A DNA stretch of 64,000 nt from Paralichthys olivaceus (GCF_024713975.1 NC_091113.1:10924501-10988500), one strand, 5' to 3'. Numbered from the stretch's first letter, positions 1 through 16,300 are shown. Translations and numbers: made by a program. The notes: a model not told the origin generated them from the letters alone.

Positions 1-1250
1 GCAGTTACATAACCAGGTTCAGAGTCTGGATGTGTGAACCTTGTGATCTACTGTTCTCCAGGCTCGCAGCACCATGGCATTGAAGTCTTACATTATGCAG
101 GAGCCGGTACAGTACCTGTTGCCGCCACAGACCGAGAGGTGATTTAAAAGGACGCTTTGAGCTCCATTAGTTGACGTCCTCAGCCAAACACAATAGCCTG
201 GTTATGATCACACACAGGCTATTGCAAATAACCCTTAGAACTCTGAAATCAGAGGCTGAGAGAGAGAAGGAATGGGAGCGCAGAGAGAGAAAGAGAAAAA
301 AAAGAGAGTTCCTGCATTGATGAATCATTAGTGATAAAGCTGCGGCTGAGCCAGTATGGCTGTTTTTAGAAACTTCTCACTCTTTCAACCCCCTCCTTTA
401 CTAATTGTCATCTCTTTTAGCGTTTGACTGATGACTGGCTCTCTGAAGACGTGAGAAAAGGGGAGTGGGCACTCAGCTCTGAGGATAATGTCACACGTTG
501 AAGCTGTCAAGGTTAACGGTAATTTCCCTGACAGTGGCTGAAAAAGCTGTAGCTGAATGCACAAACCACGGACACTGAATAATTCTTCAGATGTGCAGGC
601 AGAGTGACACATCGAGACAATGGTCCTAAAAGACTTTATGTGTAGAACAGTGATACTGAAACAGATGAAACAAGAGAGCTGACTAATCGTGATTGGCATA
701 CTTCAATTTCAATTCGTCTGACACAAGAGTCCTGGCGTGGTGATGCTGTCATATTGTCAAGCACATGCACACGCGCCCACATACACACTCAACCTCAGGT
801 CAATCGTTGCTGATTAGTTGTTGGTGACAAGTGTGAAAGGCATCACTCTGCATTGAGACACAGCAGCCAGCAGCTTGATATATTGATACACACTCTACAC
901 CACACACGGCAGAGTCTTTCATTACAGCAGGTCAAAGAGACACAGGACCTGGTCATGCTGAGGCCATGCAGCGATCAATATTCTCACCTGGTGAAGTTGT
1001 TTGACTCTAATAGAGGAACTTTAATGAATTGCCTCTTTTCTACGAGGGTGAATGTGGTAACATGCACAGTAGACTCAGAGTTGTTCATTTTGCTTGGGAA
1101 GTCAATGTGCAAGCCTGTCATCCTAATAATGTGTCCTCCGTTTACTTTTGATTAACAAGTGATCGCATACAATGGTGGATTGTCTGCTTGTGTTTTCTCA
1201 ATGATACGTCTGTGCATCAAGTTGCTGTCAACTGGTGGTGCCATGATGTG
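1..1250. other. non-coding upstream stretch
   Basis: No gene is supported here. A short acceptor-like site (pyrimidine run ending in CAG at about 60) precedes a small open frame beginning ATG GCA TTG at 73 and ending TGA near 141. It could be the last exon of an upstream gene, but I recognise no protein in it. The remainder is ordinary AT-rich fish intergenic DNA. Confidence 0.4.
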
Positions 1251-1521
1251 GGAGGCAGGGAGAGAGACAAAGAGACAGGGAGAGAGGGCGGGAGGGAGGG
1301 AAAGAGGGAGGGAGGGAGGGAGGGAGAAAGAGAGAGAGAGCGAGAAAGAGAGAGAAGAGGGGAGGAGAAAAGAGGGAGGGAGGGAGACTGCAAATGGCAG
1401 CTTCTGTGACACAGAGGGAGGGAGGGAGGTACAGAGAGGAGAGAATGAGCAAGAAATAGTCAGGTGGGGAGATAGTGTGAGAGTGAGTGAGAAAGAGAGA
1501 GAGAGACAGAGAGAGAGAGTG
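1251..1521 (+). repeat. homopurine GA/GGGA tract
   Basis: About 270 bases are almost entirely A and G on the plus strand, made of GGGA, GAGA and AAAGAGAG units with few pyrimidine interruptions. The open frames through it are low-complexity (Arg/Glu/Gly on one strand, Ser/Leu/Pro on the other) and are not credible genes. Long purine-pyrimidine mirror tracts can form triplex DNA; that is inference here. Confidence 0.85.
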
Positions 1522-3079
1522 AGAACAGCAGTTCAAACTAGATCAGATTGCAAAAGATTGATAGAGAGAGCTGTTCTGTTATTACGCAGTTAGGAAGTAT
1601 TGTACAGTTTAATGGGAAATGTGAAGGACAGACTTCATGTTAGTACAGATGAGGGATAACCAGGAGACCAGGTGAAGAAACTGCCTCAGAAGATGGAGAT
1701 ACAAAACCCTGAATTTTCACTAGGATAGTCCTCGTTAAAACGTTTCACACCTGTTTTGCACGTCCAGCACCGGTAGCGGTGGCGGCATCGTGGCCCCGGG
1801 GGTCCTGCTGGGATTCAGCCCGGTCACCACAACTGCGTTTCACCTGCACTTGCAAACAGCTCCTCAGAAAAAAAGACAAGAGCACAGAGAACAAGCCAGG
1901 ATGAAGAAATTCAAAGGGGGTCTATGCCTTGTGCTGAAGATGATGGAGTGGTTTTCTCCAGTATTAGAGTAACACGGAGAGAGAAGGAGCAGCAGCGGTG
2001 GCTGATGGAGAGAATGCCTTAGTTTGGTTACTAGGAGAGACGATATCACCTTTTACTTCTGCAGCCTGGTGAAGTACAGGTAGAATAAAAAGGTAAGGGA
2101 AGGAAAACTTTACCTCAAACTTGCAGCCTGATTGTTACCTCAACATTTGTCAAATGTCATTGCTCTGTAGTGATATACATAATGAGACAATGGACAACAA
2201 CGCACTGTCAATGCTGTTTGAACCTGAAAATTGTTATGTGTACCTAAGAGCAATTTTAAAGACTAAACTAGTATCTGATTTAAATTAAATCTGAGTTTTA
2301 TTTTTGTCCAAGCCCATGTTGTCCCCTAAAGTACAAGAAAACCTTTTTAATTTAAATGTGTCAAATGAATCAAACGAAATTGCACTTTCATAGATGACAT
2401 CATTAGAAATCACATCACAGCTTTTTTGGTGCAGAAAAGCTTTTCTGTACAGTTACAATAAATATTGATTGTTTCCATGCAGGTTGATCATCTTTATTGT
2501 GTAGCCTAAATTTCATTGTGGCCAACAGGGCCCTGTTTGTTGTTATCACAGCATGTTACTGACAGGTGCCCAGATCACAAATGGTTAAAATAAAAAAGCT
2601 GGAATGGAACTAGAAGACAGACAAAAAAAACAATTACAGGTAATCAATTCATCCACATTTGAACCCTAAAGTCAGTGATCTCGATTCATATCACAGCCTG
2701 TTCACTGAGACAGTAAAGGAGAGTGAGAGGATATAAACACATTGATTTGTGTGAAAACTGGAGGCTACTGCTTAAAACCGAAAGGCCTCAATTGACGATA
2801 GAAGAAACATTTTCTGGTCACATCTTCTAAAATGTGGAGAGATGCTGCTTTTCTAAAGCTTTCCTATCATTTTAAACTGAATAGCTGTGGAGGGTCTTTT
2901 GCCCATGGGTCAGACAACACAAACCAACATAAGCAATTTTGCAATAGCACTTTCAAATATAGTAAACAGTAATTTATAGATTGATGATTGAATTAGCTAG
3001 AAATTGGACATCGAGACAGAACGTAATCAGCAGAATCACAAACTGAGTCAATGTAAACAAATGCTTATATTTCTACTGT
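1522..3079. other. non-coding stretch
   Basis: No recognisable coding sequence or known repeat was identified. There are scattered donor-like sites, so a 5' untranslated exon of the downstream potassium channel gene could lie here, but none can be singled out. Confidence 0.35.
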
Positions 3080-3119
3080 TACATCCTTGGTAACAAATCC
3101 ACTTGTTACCAAGGATGTA
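3080..3119. repeat. perfect 16-bp inverted repeat (hairpin)
   Basis: The left arm TACATCCTTGGTAACA (3080-3095) is exactly reverse-complementary to the right arm (3104-3119), separated by the 8-base loop AATCCACT. All 16 pairs match. The function is unknown; it could be a transposon end relic or a transcribed hairpin. Confidence 0.9.
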
Positions 3120-6690
<3,571 letters not shown>

Positions 6691-6694
6691 ATTT

Positions 6695-6802
6695 ATTCTT
6701 CTTCTAGCAATGGATTTTATAAATTTTCTTATGAAGCACTTTGTAACTTTGTTTAGATAAGTGCTATACAAATACAGTTATTATTATTATTATTATCATT
6801 AT
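6695..6802 (+). mobile_element. retroposon 3' tail (LINE/SINE remnant)
   Basis: The block contains GAAGCACTTTGTAAC, then TTTAGATAAGTGCTATACAAAT, and ends in (TTA)n. This resembles the common teleost LINE/SINE 3' tail ending in ATT/TTA trinucleotides. A related copy lies at about 52905-52965. Only the tail is recognisable. It sits just upstream of the kcnj12 coding exon. Confidence 0.6.
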
Positions 6803-6839
6803 TATTAACATTGTTCTCTTCTCCTGATACATTCTACAG

Positions 6840-6994
6840 GGATTGGATTACAACGACTTCCAACCAGCTTCTGTCTATGACTCACTAAAATGCAGTGTAG
6901 CCAGTGATCAAGCTGTGAAGGGCCACAATCACACACTGGGACTCCAGGCCTGCCCTTCTCCTCTCACCCTGCAGCTGGAGGCCCTGCCAGGAGC
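6840..6994 (+). promoter_or_regulatory. kcnj12: kcnj12 5' UTR of the coding exon, with two tiny uORFs
   Basis: A splice acceptor (pyrimidine-rich, ending ACAG at 6836-6839) precedes this 155-base leader, so upstream non-coding exon(s) probably exist, as is usual for Kir2 genes. Two minimal upstream ORFs lie in it: ATG ACT CAC TAA at 6877-6888, and a five-codon frame at 6890-6907. Neither overlaps the main start. Confidence 0.5.
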
Positions 6995-8296
6995 ATGAGT
7001 GTGGGGAGGATCAACCGCTACAGCATTGTGTCATCTGAGGAAGAGGGCCTCCGCCTCACGACCATGCATGGCATGAATGGCTTTGGCAATGGCAAGATCC
7101 ACACACGCCGCAAGTGCCGCAACCGCTTCGTCAAAAAGAACGGCCAGTGCAATGTGCAGTTTGCCAATATGGACAACAAGTCACAACGCTACATGGCTGA
7201 TATCTTCACTACCTGTGTCGATATTCGCTGGCGATGGATGCTGGTAGTCTTCACTCTTGTATTTGTTCTCTCCTGGCTGGCCTTCGGCTTAGCCTTTTGG
7301 GTCATCGCTTTGCTGCATGGTGATCTGGATAACCCCGCCGGAGATGACAACTTCACTCCATGTGTTCTACAAGTCAATGGGTTTGTGGCTGCCTTTCTCT
7401 TCTCCATTGAAACACAGTCTACTATAGGTTATGGCTACCGATGTGTGACAGAGGAGTGCCCAGTGGCTGTCTTTATGGTGGTCTTTCAGTCCATAGTGGG
7501 CTGCATCATTGACTGCTTCATGATTGGTGCCATCATGGCCAAGATGGCGAGGCCTAAGAAACGAGCACAAACATTGTTGTTTAGCCACAATGCTGTCATC
7601 GCCATGCGGGATGGAAAGCTGTGTCTCATGTGGAGGGTAGGGAATCTTCGTAAGAGCCATATTGTAGAGGCCCATGTCAGGGCACAGCTCATCAAACCTC
7701 GGATCACGGATGAGGGAGAATATATCCCTTTAGACCAGATAGACATTAACGTGGGCTTTGACAAAGGCTTGGACAGGATTTTCTTGGTTTCACCCATCAC
7801 TATTCTCCATGAGATCGATGAGGAGAGCCCTCTTTTTGGGATCAGTAAACAGGACTTAGAGACAGCAGACTTTGAGATTGTTGTCATCTTGGAGGGCATG
7901 GTTGAAGCAACCGCCATGACCACGCAGGCTCGCAGCTCCTATTTGGCCTCTGAGATCCTCTGGGGTCACCGGTATGAGCCAGTCTTGTTTGAGGAAAAGA
8001 ACCTGTACAAGGTGGATTACTCACACTTTCACAAAACATATGAGGTGCCGTCCACCCCCCGCTGCAGTGCCAAGGACATGGTGGAGAACAAGTTCCTAGT
8101 CCCCAGTTCCAACTCCTTCTGCTATGAAAATGAGCTGGCCTTCCTCAACCGTGATGAGGAGGAGGAGGATGTAGGTGGTGGAAGCATGGCACTGGCAAAT
8201 CTCAGTCCAGACCGGAACAGCCGACATGAGTTTGATCGCTTGCAGCCCAACAGGGCACTGGATCAAAGGTCATATCGCAGAGAGTCGGAAATATGA
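6995..8296 (+). CDS. kcnj12: inward rectifier potassium channel Kir2.2 (KCNJ12-like)
   Basis: Plasma-membrane tetrameric K+ channel that sets resting potential in muscle and neurons. The 433-aa protein is encoded by one uninterrupted exon, as in other Kir2 genes. Visible features: conserved N-terminus ([10 protein letters not shown] at 44-53), M1 helix about 81-107, extracellular cysteines C123 and C155 (conserved Kir disulfide), pore signature TIGYG at 143-147, M2 about 157-183 with the pore-lining acidic D173, a PIP2-contact basic stretch at R186-R190, cytoplasmic rectification acids E225 and E300, and a C-terminal SEI class I PDZ ligand. The tail RRESEI and the segment [13 protein letters not shown] match Kir2.2 better than Kir2.1. 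The start ATG has A at -3 and precedes the conserved YSIVSSEE segment. Kir2.2-like paralogues (KCNJ18 type) cannot be excluded. There are no frameshifts or missing key residues. Confidence 0.95.
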   Translation: MSVGRINRYSIVSSEEEGLRLTTMHGMNGFGNGKIHTRRKCRNRFVKKNGQCNVQFANMDNKSQRYMADIFTTCVDIRWRWMLVVFTLVFVLSWLAFGLAFWVIALLHGDLDNPAGDDNFTPCVLQVNGFVAAFLFSIETQSTIGYGYRCVTEECPVAVFMVVFQSIVGCIIDCFMIGAIMAKMARPKKRAQTLLFSHNAVIAMRDGKLCLMWRVGNLRKSHIVEAHVRAQLIKPRITDEGEYIPLDQIDINVGFDKGLDRIFLVSPITILHEIDEESPLFGISKQDLETADFEIVVILEGMVEATAMTTQARSSYLASEILWGHRYEPVLFEEKNLYKVDYSHFHKTYEVPSTPRCSAKDMVENKFLVPSSNSFCYENELAFLNRDEEEEDVGGGSMALANLSPDRNSRHEFDRLQPNRALDQRSYRRESEI

Positions 8297-9464
8297 CCTC
8301 TACCCTCTGACCCCATGTCAACTTTTAGAAACTTTATCCAAGGGTAATAATGCCGAACAATGCAAAGTGCCATAGGAACTGACTACTGTGAAAGAAATAA
8401 GACAACAATATAAGGGACTTAACTGGAAGGAATGGGGGAAAGCAACAGTACACAGCATAGAAACTGTGGTGAGGAATATCCACAATCAAGGAACAGGCTA
8501 GAGAAAGACGTTCTTCTTTCATGGAAACTTGAATCTTTTTTCACATGGTCATTTTGAGTTAAGAGTTCAATGAGGGGCATCAAAAACTATTATGACAGAA
8601 CCTTGTAATCAAATTTTAGGTGTAAATACATTGCTTAGGTAAGTTATGTTTTGTGTGCAGTATCAGTTTCCAAAACATCTCTTAAAATTGTTGCTATTTC
8701 ATCTTGTTCTTGGGCACAATAATTCTGTTGCAAGGTTTCTCTACCGGACCTGTGTTCAGTGGCACATTGAAAATTCATGCACTGCAGCCTTCAGATGCAA
8801 CGAGCCATGATAAAACATCTGATCGCAAGCCACTGAAAACAACATAATCCAACACCATTTTCAATCTGAAAATCTACCAACATAGGGAGAATTTGCACTA
8901 TGAAGAAATATGTTGAACAAAAGTAAACCTGTACAGAAAAAAACTATTTATATAATCTCAAAATCCTCTGCTATAATATTACAAGCCACCATCATTAATC
9001 AAAAAATTAATTGCACTATGAAGAACATATGTTGAATAGAATTAAACATCATGATTTGGTTGCAATGGCAGTATTAAAAACAATTAATAGAAAGAAATAG
9101 CCAATAGGACAACCAACTTTGATGAACATGTAGTTTCACTTTTATGTTTGCAAGATATAGGTTGCAATATTCAGGTCTGCACTGATCAGATAAATGTATC
9201 AATAATAAATTGAAAGTGTTTTGTAACCATACTAAGAAATGCACCTTAAACTTAACCTTTACTTGCATGACTTGGAAAAAATTTATTAAATTATGGAAAT
9301 TAAAACTGTAACAAATTGGCCTAAATCGATCACACTTAATGTGTTCTTGTTCACTTTAAAAAAAACAAATCTATGCATATTGATAACTGTATCAGGGGAC
9401 AGAAAGACAGAAAAAGTGTTCTTTGCAAGATGGAATAATGTAATGTAATGACATTGCTTTAGGT
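8297..9464 (+). other. kcnj12 3' UTR / downstream flank
   Basis: AT-rich sequence following the stop codon. A possible polyadenylation signal AATAAA is at 9204-9209; no other good candidate stands out. A duplicated 36-37-base block lies at 8893-8928 and 9011-9047. No other gene is seen. Confidence 0.4.
8893..9047 (+). repeat. direct duplication downstream of kcnj12
   Basis: Two near-identical blocks start TTGCACTATGAAGAA and end TTAAAC/GTAAAC, at 8893-8928 and 9011-9047. They are offset by 118 bases and differ by a handful of substitutions and a one-base indel. If the 3' UTR reaches 9204 both copies would be transcribed. Confidence 0.7.
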
Positions 9465-10343
9465 CAGGGAAACCTTTTTCCTATCAAGTCCCATACTAAA
9501 GTTACTTAATTTATTGAATACATATATCACACTAACCTCTCTTATACAATGACTTGAACTGCTTTATTTTGGCAAAGAGTCTGATGTCAGTGATGATGAT
9601 GATCAGCTGTTTTTTTCAGGTGTTAGTCAGTCAGTCTTGGGTGGGACTGGGTCAACTAAAGAATAAATTACGAAAGGAATGGCTCACAGCAGAAGGTTGT
9701 CTGAACTGTAAATGCAAACTTCAGTGCATGTATCTTCAGATTGAGAAAATCCTCAGGATTTACACACAGTTAATAGAATTTGATCAGAAGGCTTTGCACC
9801 TAAAATATTTCATGTTATCAGTCATAGGTTGTTAGGCACATCAGCTGGCTCCTAATTAAAAAGCCTCAACAAATATGTTGATTTCCATTTCATGTCTTGA
9901 AACCAAACTCTTAATGGAGTTTTGCAAACTCACCAGCAGATTCACGTCATAGCAGACTTTTGTTCTCACAGGAGGAAAATGCAGTGTTTGCACACAATGC
10001 ACAATTTTAATGTGGTGCAATTCCAGAGCAAGCAGCTCTGCTGCAGCAACAAGGCTTTTTCAACAAAGTTCCCTTTCTGAAAGAGGTTTCAGGTTTAGTT
10101 ACTAGCTTGTTGTAACATTGTCTCTGTCAGAATACTTTCTCTTCAAAGAATAATTTTTTTAAAGCAACTCACCCACTTTAGTTGCAGGTTTCAAGCTAAG
10201 AAAAGCTTGAGATTGGCCTTTTTTGTGTTTCGTTAATCATGACTTGACAGGCATACAGCCAGAAGAGACCATAACAGGGGCCACATTTATGAATTGTCTC
10301 ACAGGCCGTATACATCCCAGAGGCCAGAGGTTCCCCACCCCTG
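9465..10343. mobile_element. probable non-autonomous hAT (Charlie-like) element
   Basis: The right end reads GGTTCCCCACCCCTG (reverse complement CAGGGGTGGGGAACC), a typical hAT terminus. The left end starts CAGGGAAACCTTTTTCC, the same terminus with a small deletion. The flanks are CTTTAGGT (9457-9464) and CTTTAGTC (10344-10351), which fits a decayed 8-bp target-site duplication. No transposase frame survives in the 879 bases between. Confidence 0.5.
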
Positions 10344-10351
10344 CTTTAGTC

Positions 10352-13300
10352 AAATGCTAGAGCTTAAAATAAAAAAAATGGCACAAAATAAATTCCTAAG
10401 AGTATTTGTTACATTGATCAATTCTATTTGACAAGAATTAAAATCATATCTAAAAATGTTAAATGTGCACAGTGAATTTAGAATTTTCTTTGGCTGGAGT
10501 GTTGGATGTTTTTAACCACCCATTTAACAGCCTTTTGAAAGTATGACAAGGGCAGGAGTGTGTAAAACACTTTGCATTATGATAAGATAAAGATAAATAA
10601 GATAAATAACTACTACATTTGGTGATAAACCTGTCATCTGTCATTGCTGTGTAAACATTTACATGAGCAACAGTACAACAAATATAAAAATACTTCCTCC
10701 TTTTAATCTACTCAAATTGATTCCTCTGACATTTGCAAAATTCACACACTGTAGACCGCTAAATACATTTTAGCATTATGCTAAAATATTTAACAATATG
10801 CGGAATGGAAGCAATAAACACTGGAGCACATGCCAGTCTATTCTTAATTATTCTCTTGTAATACACTGGACATAGATATTTATCATTTTTGAGTCACAGA
10901 TAACAAATGAAAGGAATGATGACAGGAGAATGATGAAAGTTTTTATTGTATTTGTATGGATATGATTTTTTTGTGCAGATGTTAAACTCAGTTTTGATAC
11001 CAAAGTAAAGGAGTGTAGCTAAGACTAAGGTCCTGAGATGATTGATCCCAAACCTCCAAACACAGTTGGAAATGGATAGTCGTATTCCAATAAGGAGTCC
11101 TCCACTTTGCAAATGGTCTTTTTATAGATTAGCATTCCTATTATTATTAGTAGTAGTAGTAGTAGTTCATGTATCAATTGAAGCAAATCCATGTTCAATA
11201 AAAATAATTTCCAGTTGTTGATCAAATCAATCAAATCTAAATCAAAGAAAATTTTCAGCTGTAGTTATAGATTAAATCATTCGTTGTCACTATATACATT
11301 AGTTTTAGAGACTAAAGTATGATGCATGACTTCTTTTCCTTTGGCATGGACAACAGCATTTTAATATGATCCCTTATTCTTATTCTTATCAATCAAACCT
11401 AAACTTTTCTATGTTGTGTCACAAGATAGTGTTTATCTTAAGTCCAGATTTACCTCACTAAAAATCAATAGTAGTTAACTTTCATACATAAAAGACTACA
11501 TATGTGTAAAGGTGATGACCTATAGGATATGGTGAAAAACAAAGCAGACAATGACAAACATTTTCAAAATAGTACTCCAAATATAATCATTTCATTTTAG
11601 CCATATGCTTGACTATAATATTTATTGGTTGTATGTTGCTTTTTTTTTTTTAAATTGGGATGTAGAAAATGTAAAAAGCATTTTTTGGCTAAAAGTGAAG
11701 TGTTCTCTACCCAACCCTATACATTGATTATGCTCATTGCCTTCTGGGAAGGTTTTATACACTGACGTGTGAAGCCTCTGCTCCTATACTCTCTCAGTGT
11801 TAAAGAAAAGGTAAAGCATAAACAGCTTTTATGCTGCATCACTTAAATGCATAGTTCAATAATTTCTAATGAATAATGTTTTTCAGAAATTGTTTTAGAT
11901 TTGATGTTTCCCACCTGAGCCTTTAAAAACTGAACACACAAAGAATCTGACATAGGTTTATAGTGTAAAAAGCATAATGACATTATAAAAAAATCATAAT
12001 AGGGAGCAGCTAGGCTGAACAAATCTGCTTATTTTTATACAATGTTCTTTTGATAGAATATAGAAATCAATATTTATCTTTTTTTATTAGAGTAATACAA
12101 TGAAATGAATACTGGGAGGCATCATTTGATCCTTGTCTCGGTTTTCAAAGATTTAATTTCTGTTGTTTTTCTTTCAGCACAGATGCTCATGATTAAACAG
12201 GTATTTCTCTTAAAGGGATGATTGGAATAACCTTTGACCTCTGTAGAAGTCTTCCTATATGTCCAGTGAAATGTCTACTGGCCTTTTGAGTTTCATTCAG
12301 AATCATTTAAATTATTCAATTAAAAAGTAATTGTGAAAAAATGACTGGGTTTTATCTCTTCTTCCTCTTTTGTTTAATCTGTTTTTTTGTGATGGTCTGG
12401 GTTTAACCGAAATGTAAAATCCAATTACAAACTACAGACATCCTCAAGCTTGACTAATCAATGGGTGAAGAGGTAGCTGAGGCAAAACATCACCATGAGG
12501 GCTGGTTTGAGATTCACGTCACCACAGACAGATGACTCCTTGTTCTTGGGCCAATTATTCAAGAAGGCTCATCAATTAATCACTGTGACACACGAACAAC
12601 CAGCAGGGCCATGGGCCTTTTGGCCCTGCTGAACTAGGCAAGAGGCCTGCAGCTGACTTAATCAGATCAATGGAGTAACAACACATGAGAGATCACTATT
12701 ACTCTACCAACCTGAATGTTTTCAAGTATTAAATGTCACTCTGGGCCTTTTTTTGTCATTAATCAAATGTCTATTTCTCAACTCCAATTATTTGCTCCAG
12801 TAAGGTCCCTGTTATTTGGGCATGTTGGCTCACTGATCTGCTGTCATGTTTTACTGGGACACATGAATAGAATTAAGCCATTGTTAGTAACACTGTATTT
12901 CTCACTGCAACAAGTGAAATGTCTGCTCTGAAAAAGCCCTCATAACTGCACAATGGTAAGTTTAAGTATTTTACTGTTCTGCAGTCAAACCAATACTGGA
13001 TGAAAACATATATATGAAATTGAAAGGACACTCAGAGAGCAAATAACTATAGCCCATTAAGGGGAATGCCCCTTATAAAACAACACATAAATTCACTAGA
13101 TTTCCACATCTAAATGTAATGAGTTATTTCCTGACCCATACTGCATCCTTCCACCAACTGTAACTGCGATGTTATAACTACAATGACACTGGCCACCTTA
13201 GAGTAAAGTGTTATAAGAGTTATGCAATTACCAATTAACAAGAACCAGGTCATCGTCACCACTGAACAAACTTTTGTCCAGTGATTAAAAATCCTGAACT

Positions 13301-16300
13301 CTTTGCACGAGATGTTTCAATCAGTTGTTTCTAAATAATTCAGGTTGGGGTGATTAAATCACCCACAGTGAGTGACAGATGTGGGATTAACTTGCTGGCC
13401 ACTGCTTGTGCTGAGCTCAGGCGTTGGGTCTCAGCACTAACTGACACTGGGATCATAGAGGCTATGCTGGAAGCTTTTGCCAAGTTTGATTATGTAACAT
13501 GGTCAGGGCAGGGTTGGCCTGGCTTTGTGGGGCTTGGTAACATACACATACAGTAGAAGTGAGGCTTTCAGGATTAGTGGCTGACAGTGTTAATGAGTGC
13601 CCACTGCATGAAAGCATGATAGATTTTTCATCAGTGTAGCACGGGTTGCAGAATTCTAAATTTGACTTCTGTGAATGAGCCATCTTCTGAGAGCAGGGAT
13701 GTCAAATTGGTGTACTGTCATATTAGGATTAGATGACTAGTGGTCATGGATTATTAAAGCCATGTCAGGATAAATTGCCTCACAAGTCAGAGGGTTGCTA
13801 TAATCCTAAACACAGGTCATATAGATCTGATGAGTATATAGCTCTTCAGGCAGAAAATGGTACAATTCAATAATGGTTAGCAGTTGTTTGTAACTGTAGA
13901 GCTATGAAAGGCTCTGGTGCTCAGCCTCTCACTTCACACTTACTGCTCCAGCAAGTAAAACCTATTAATTGCCATATGGAGGCTGTTGCCATGTAACCCG
14001 CTGGTTAAAAAAAAAAAAGGAATGCAGCTGGGGAGCAAACCTCAATCACCAACAGTAATTATGGATACTATAATTTAAAGACAGACAGACAGTGATGACT
14101 TTTTGCTATGTCTTCATATTTTGTCTAAATTACGCAACAGTAAAGTTTGCACCCAGAATCCCTTGGGAATGCCCCTTCTGTGATTCCCAGGGAACAGTTG
14201 ATGAAGCCAGCTGGGGCCTGGACTCACACGTTTGATCACGTGTTATAAAATAAAACTGCTGCACCAACAAAAGGCTGTTGTGAGGAGCTAAAACATATGG
14301 AAGGATGCGAGGAAGAGGCCGTGCTGGGCTTTCTGCCAGTTAGCCCTTATAGACTAGCTCTAATTAATGCTGGAAGAAACTGCCGGTAGCCTGGACTTCG
14401 GATGACAGTAAAATGAGGGGAAATTGCGTTAAAGGGGCTATATCAAGCTCCTCAGTGTCAAGCCGCATGTGGCACCGCTAAAATACTCCTTGTTCGTTCC
14501 TGTGGTAGTATCACTCAATCAAAGATCTGTGTTATTATTTTAGTTATTTATTTATTATTCAGCCCCTCGTAACTACGCCTTTTCTGCCATGATACAAATA
14601 TCCACTACAAAAGACTGTATATACAATCACAACAGAAACAGTACATACACAATATTTTTGCTATTGTGTTAGAAATAGACAATATTGTGTGAACTTAAGT
14701 CCAATACAATTGAAATCTAAATAAATAAATGAAAACTATTCTGTCCAGATGAAGTCAAGTATTTAACCTTGTTACAACTGATCATGGGTGATATTAGCAG
14801 TTACTTCCATGGCCACCTTAATTAAAACTGCATTAAACCAAAGAACTTTGAAGAAACAAACAAAACACAAAAACAGATTCAGATGCCAAAGTTTCATACG
14901 TCACATACGTCAAGATCCAATCCAATCCTGTCAACCTGCAGATTGGAATTTAACATATGGTTTTGGCATAGGAAATCTCTGACACACCTTATAGTGCCAC
15001 ATTGAAACCTAAATATCTGTGGGATGAAACTGGAGTGCCGCCCTCCTTCAAATTCAGAAGTTTTTAAATCCTCCAGCACAGTTGATATTTGCTGTAACCA
15101 AGGTTCCTCCCAGTGGCTTTGACATGAGATGTTTGCAAACAGCATTTATGTCTTTCCCTGAATAAGCCTGCAACACCTTTGTCAATGGTGGTATGCAGCA
15201 TTAAACATGGTGACATATCTTCCTTCAGTTATGGTAGATGCCAACTCCAGATTCATAGAGCAACATGAACTGAAAACCTGAGGGGACATGAAAGAGCCCA
15301 CTCTCATTTCCTGGCTCTCAACCATTGGTAATTACCTGTGTGTGCCCAAAGGCCCTTGGTGTGTTTTAGATTGAGAGCGAAAAAAGGAGGAAGACAGTGG
15401 AGTTGTGTAGAAGAAAATAAATAGATTGATTATCCTCTTCTGCCTCTGTGTAAACAATAATACAGTATATGTTTTTATGAATTTGTTACCAGTTTTCCCG
15501 TATGTGTTTAATACATAGTTTACACAAAATTACAATACATACAATCCACATAGTTTCAGTGTTATTTGCTGAGGTCTGAATATAATAGCCATTGCTCACC
15601 CCAGTAAAATGGAGCTCAGGGGTATTTTGTAGAGCTCAAAGCACCTATGAAATTACATCTGAGAAAATTATGAACATTTCAGTTTAAATAATAATCATGA
15701 AATCAACAGATGTTATGAGGAGTGTCTTCCTTCTGGGCAAAGTTAGTGCATTTACATGCTGAGGTGCTATTGGAGGAATAACAGAAACCAAACACCAGTA
15801 AGCTCCATTGTACTGGGACAAGTCAATGGATTCAAACTGAATCAAATCACACAGTCGCACATAAAAAAATGAGAGTCAGCAAACCTGAGTCTGTCCCAGC
15901 AGTGAAGTCATGAGAACAGACACAGAGCTGTGACAACAGTCTCTCTGGTGTCCCCAGACTCAAATCTGTCAGCACCCTTATGTAATGCAGCAGAGAGCAA
16001 CAGGGAGATGATCCATCTCCCCAGTTACCCTTGCACGCACACACACACACACACACACTCACAACTCATACCCTCATCACCTCTCCAAAGCCAGCCTACC
16101 TAGACTATGCCAGCGTGCATGGATCATCTTTGGCTGGCTGGCATCGCAGCGTCCCAGGACGCGGACCTCGCTTAAGCCGGGACAACGTCTCCAGTGTCAG
16201 ACAGAATGAGGGTCTTTGTTGCCACAGACTCAATACAGGACCTCACTGGCAGGTGTAGTTGGGGTGGTTTTGATATGGTGAACAGTATCCCTTTTAACAC

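Noticed and set aside
61-141. Possible terminal exon of an upstream gene
   Set aside because: An acceptor-like site and short frame exist, but the peptide is not recognised and no polyadenylation signal follows.
1159-1593. 144-codon open frame over the purine tract
   Set aside because: Arg/Glu/Gly low-complexity translation of a GA repeat; no motif or splice context.
7367-7923. Minus-strand frames of 102 and 145 codons opposite kcnj12
   Set aside because: Antisense shadows of a conserved coding exon.
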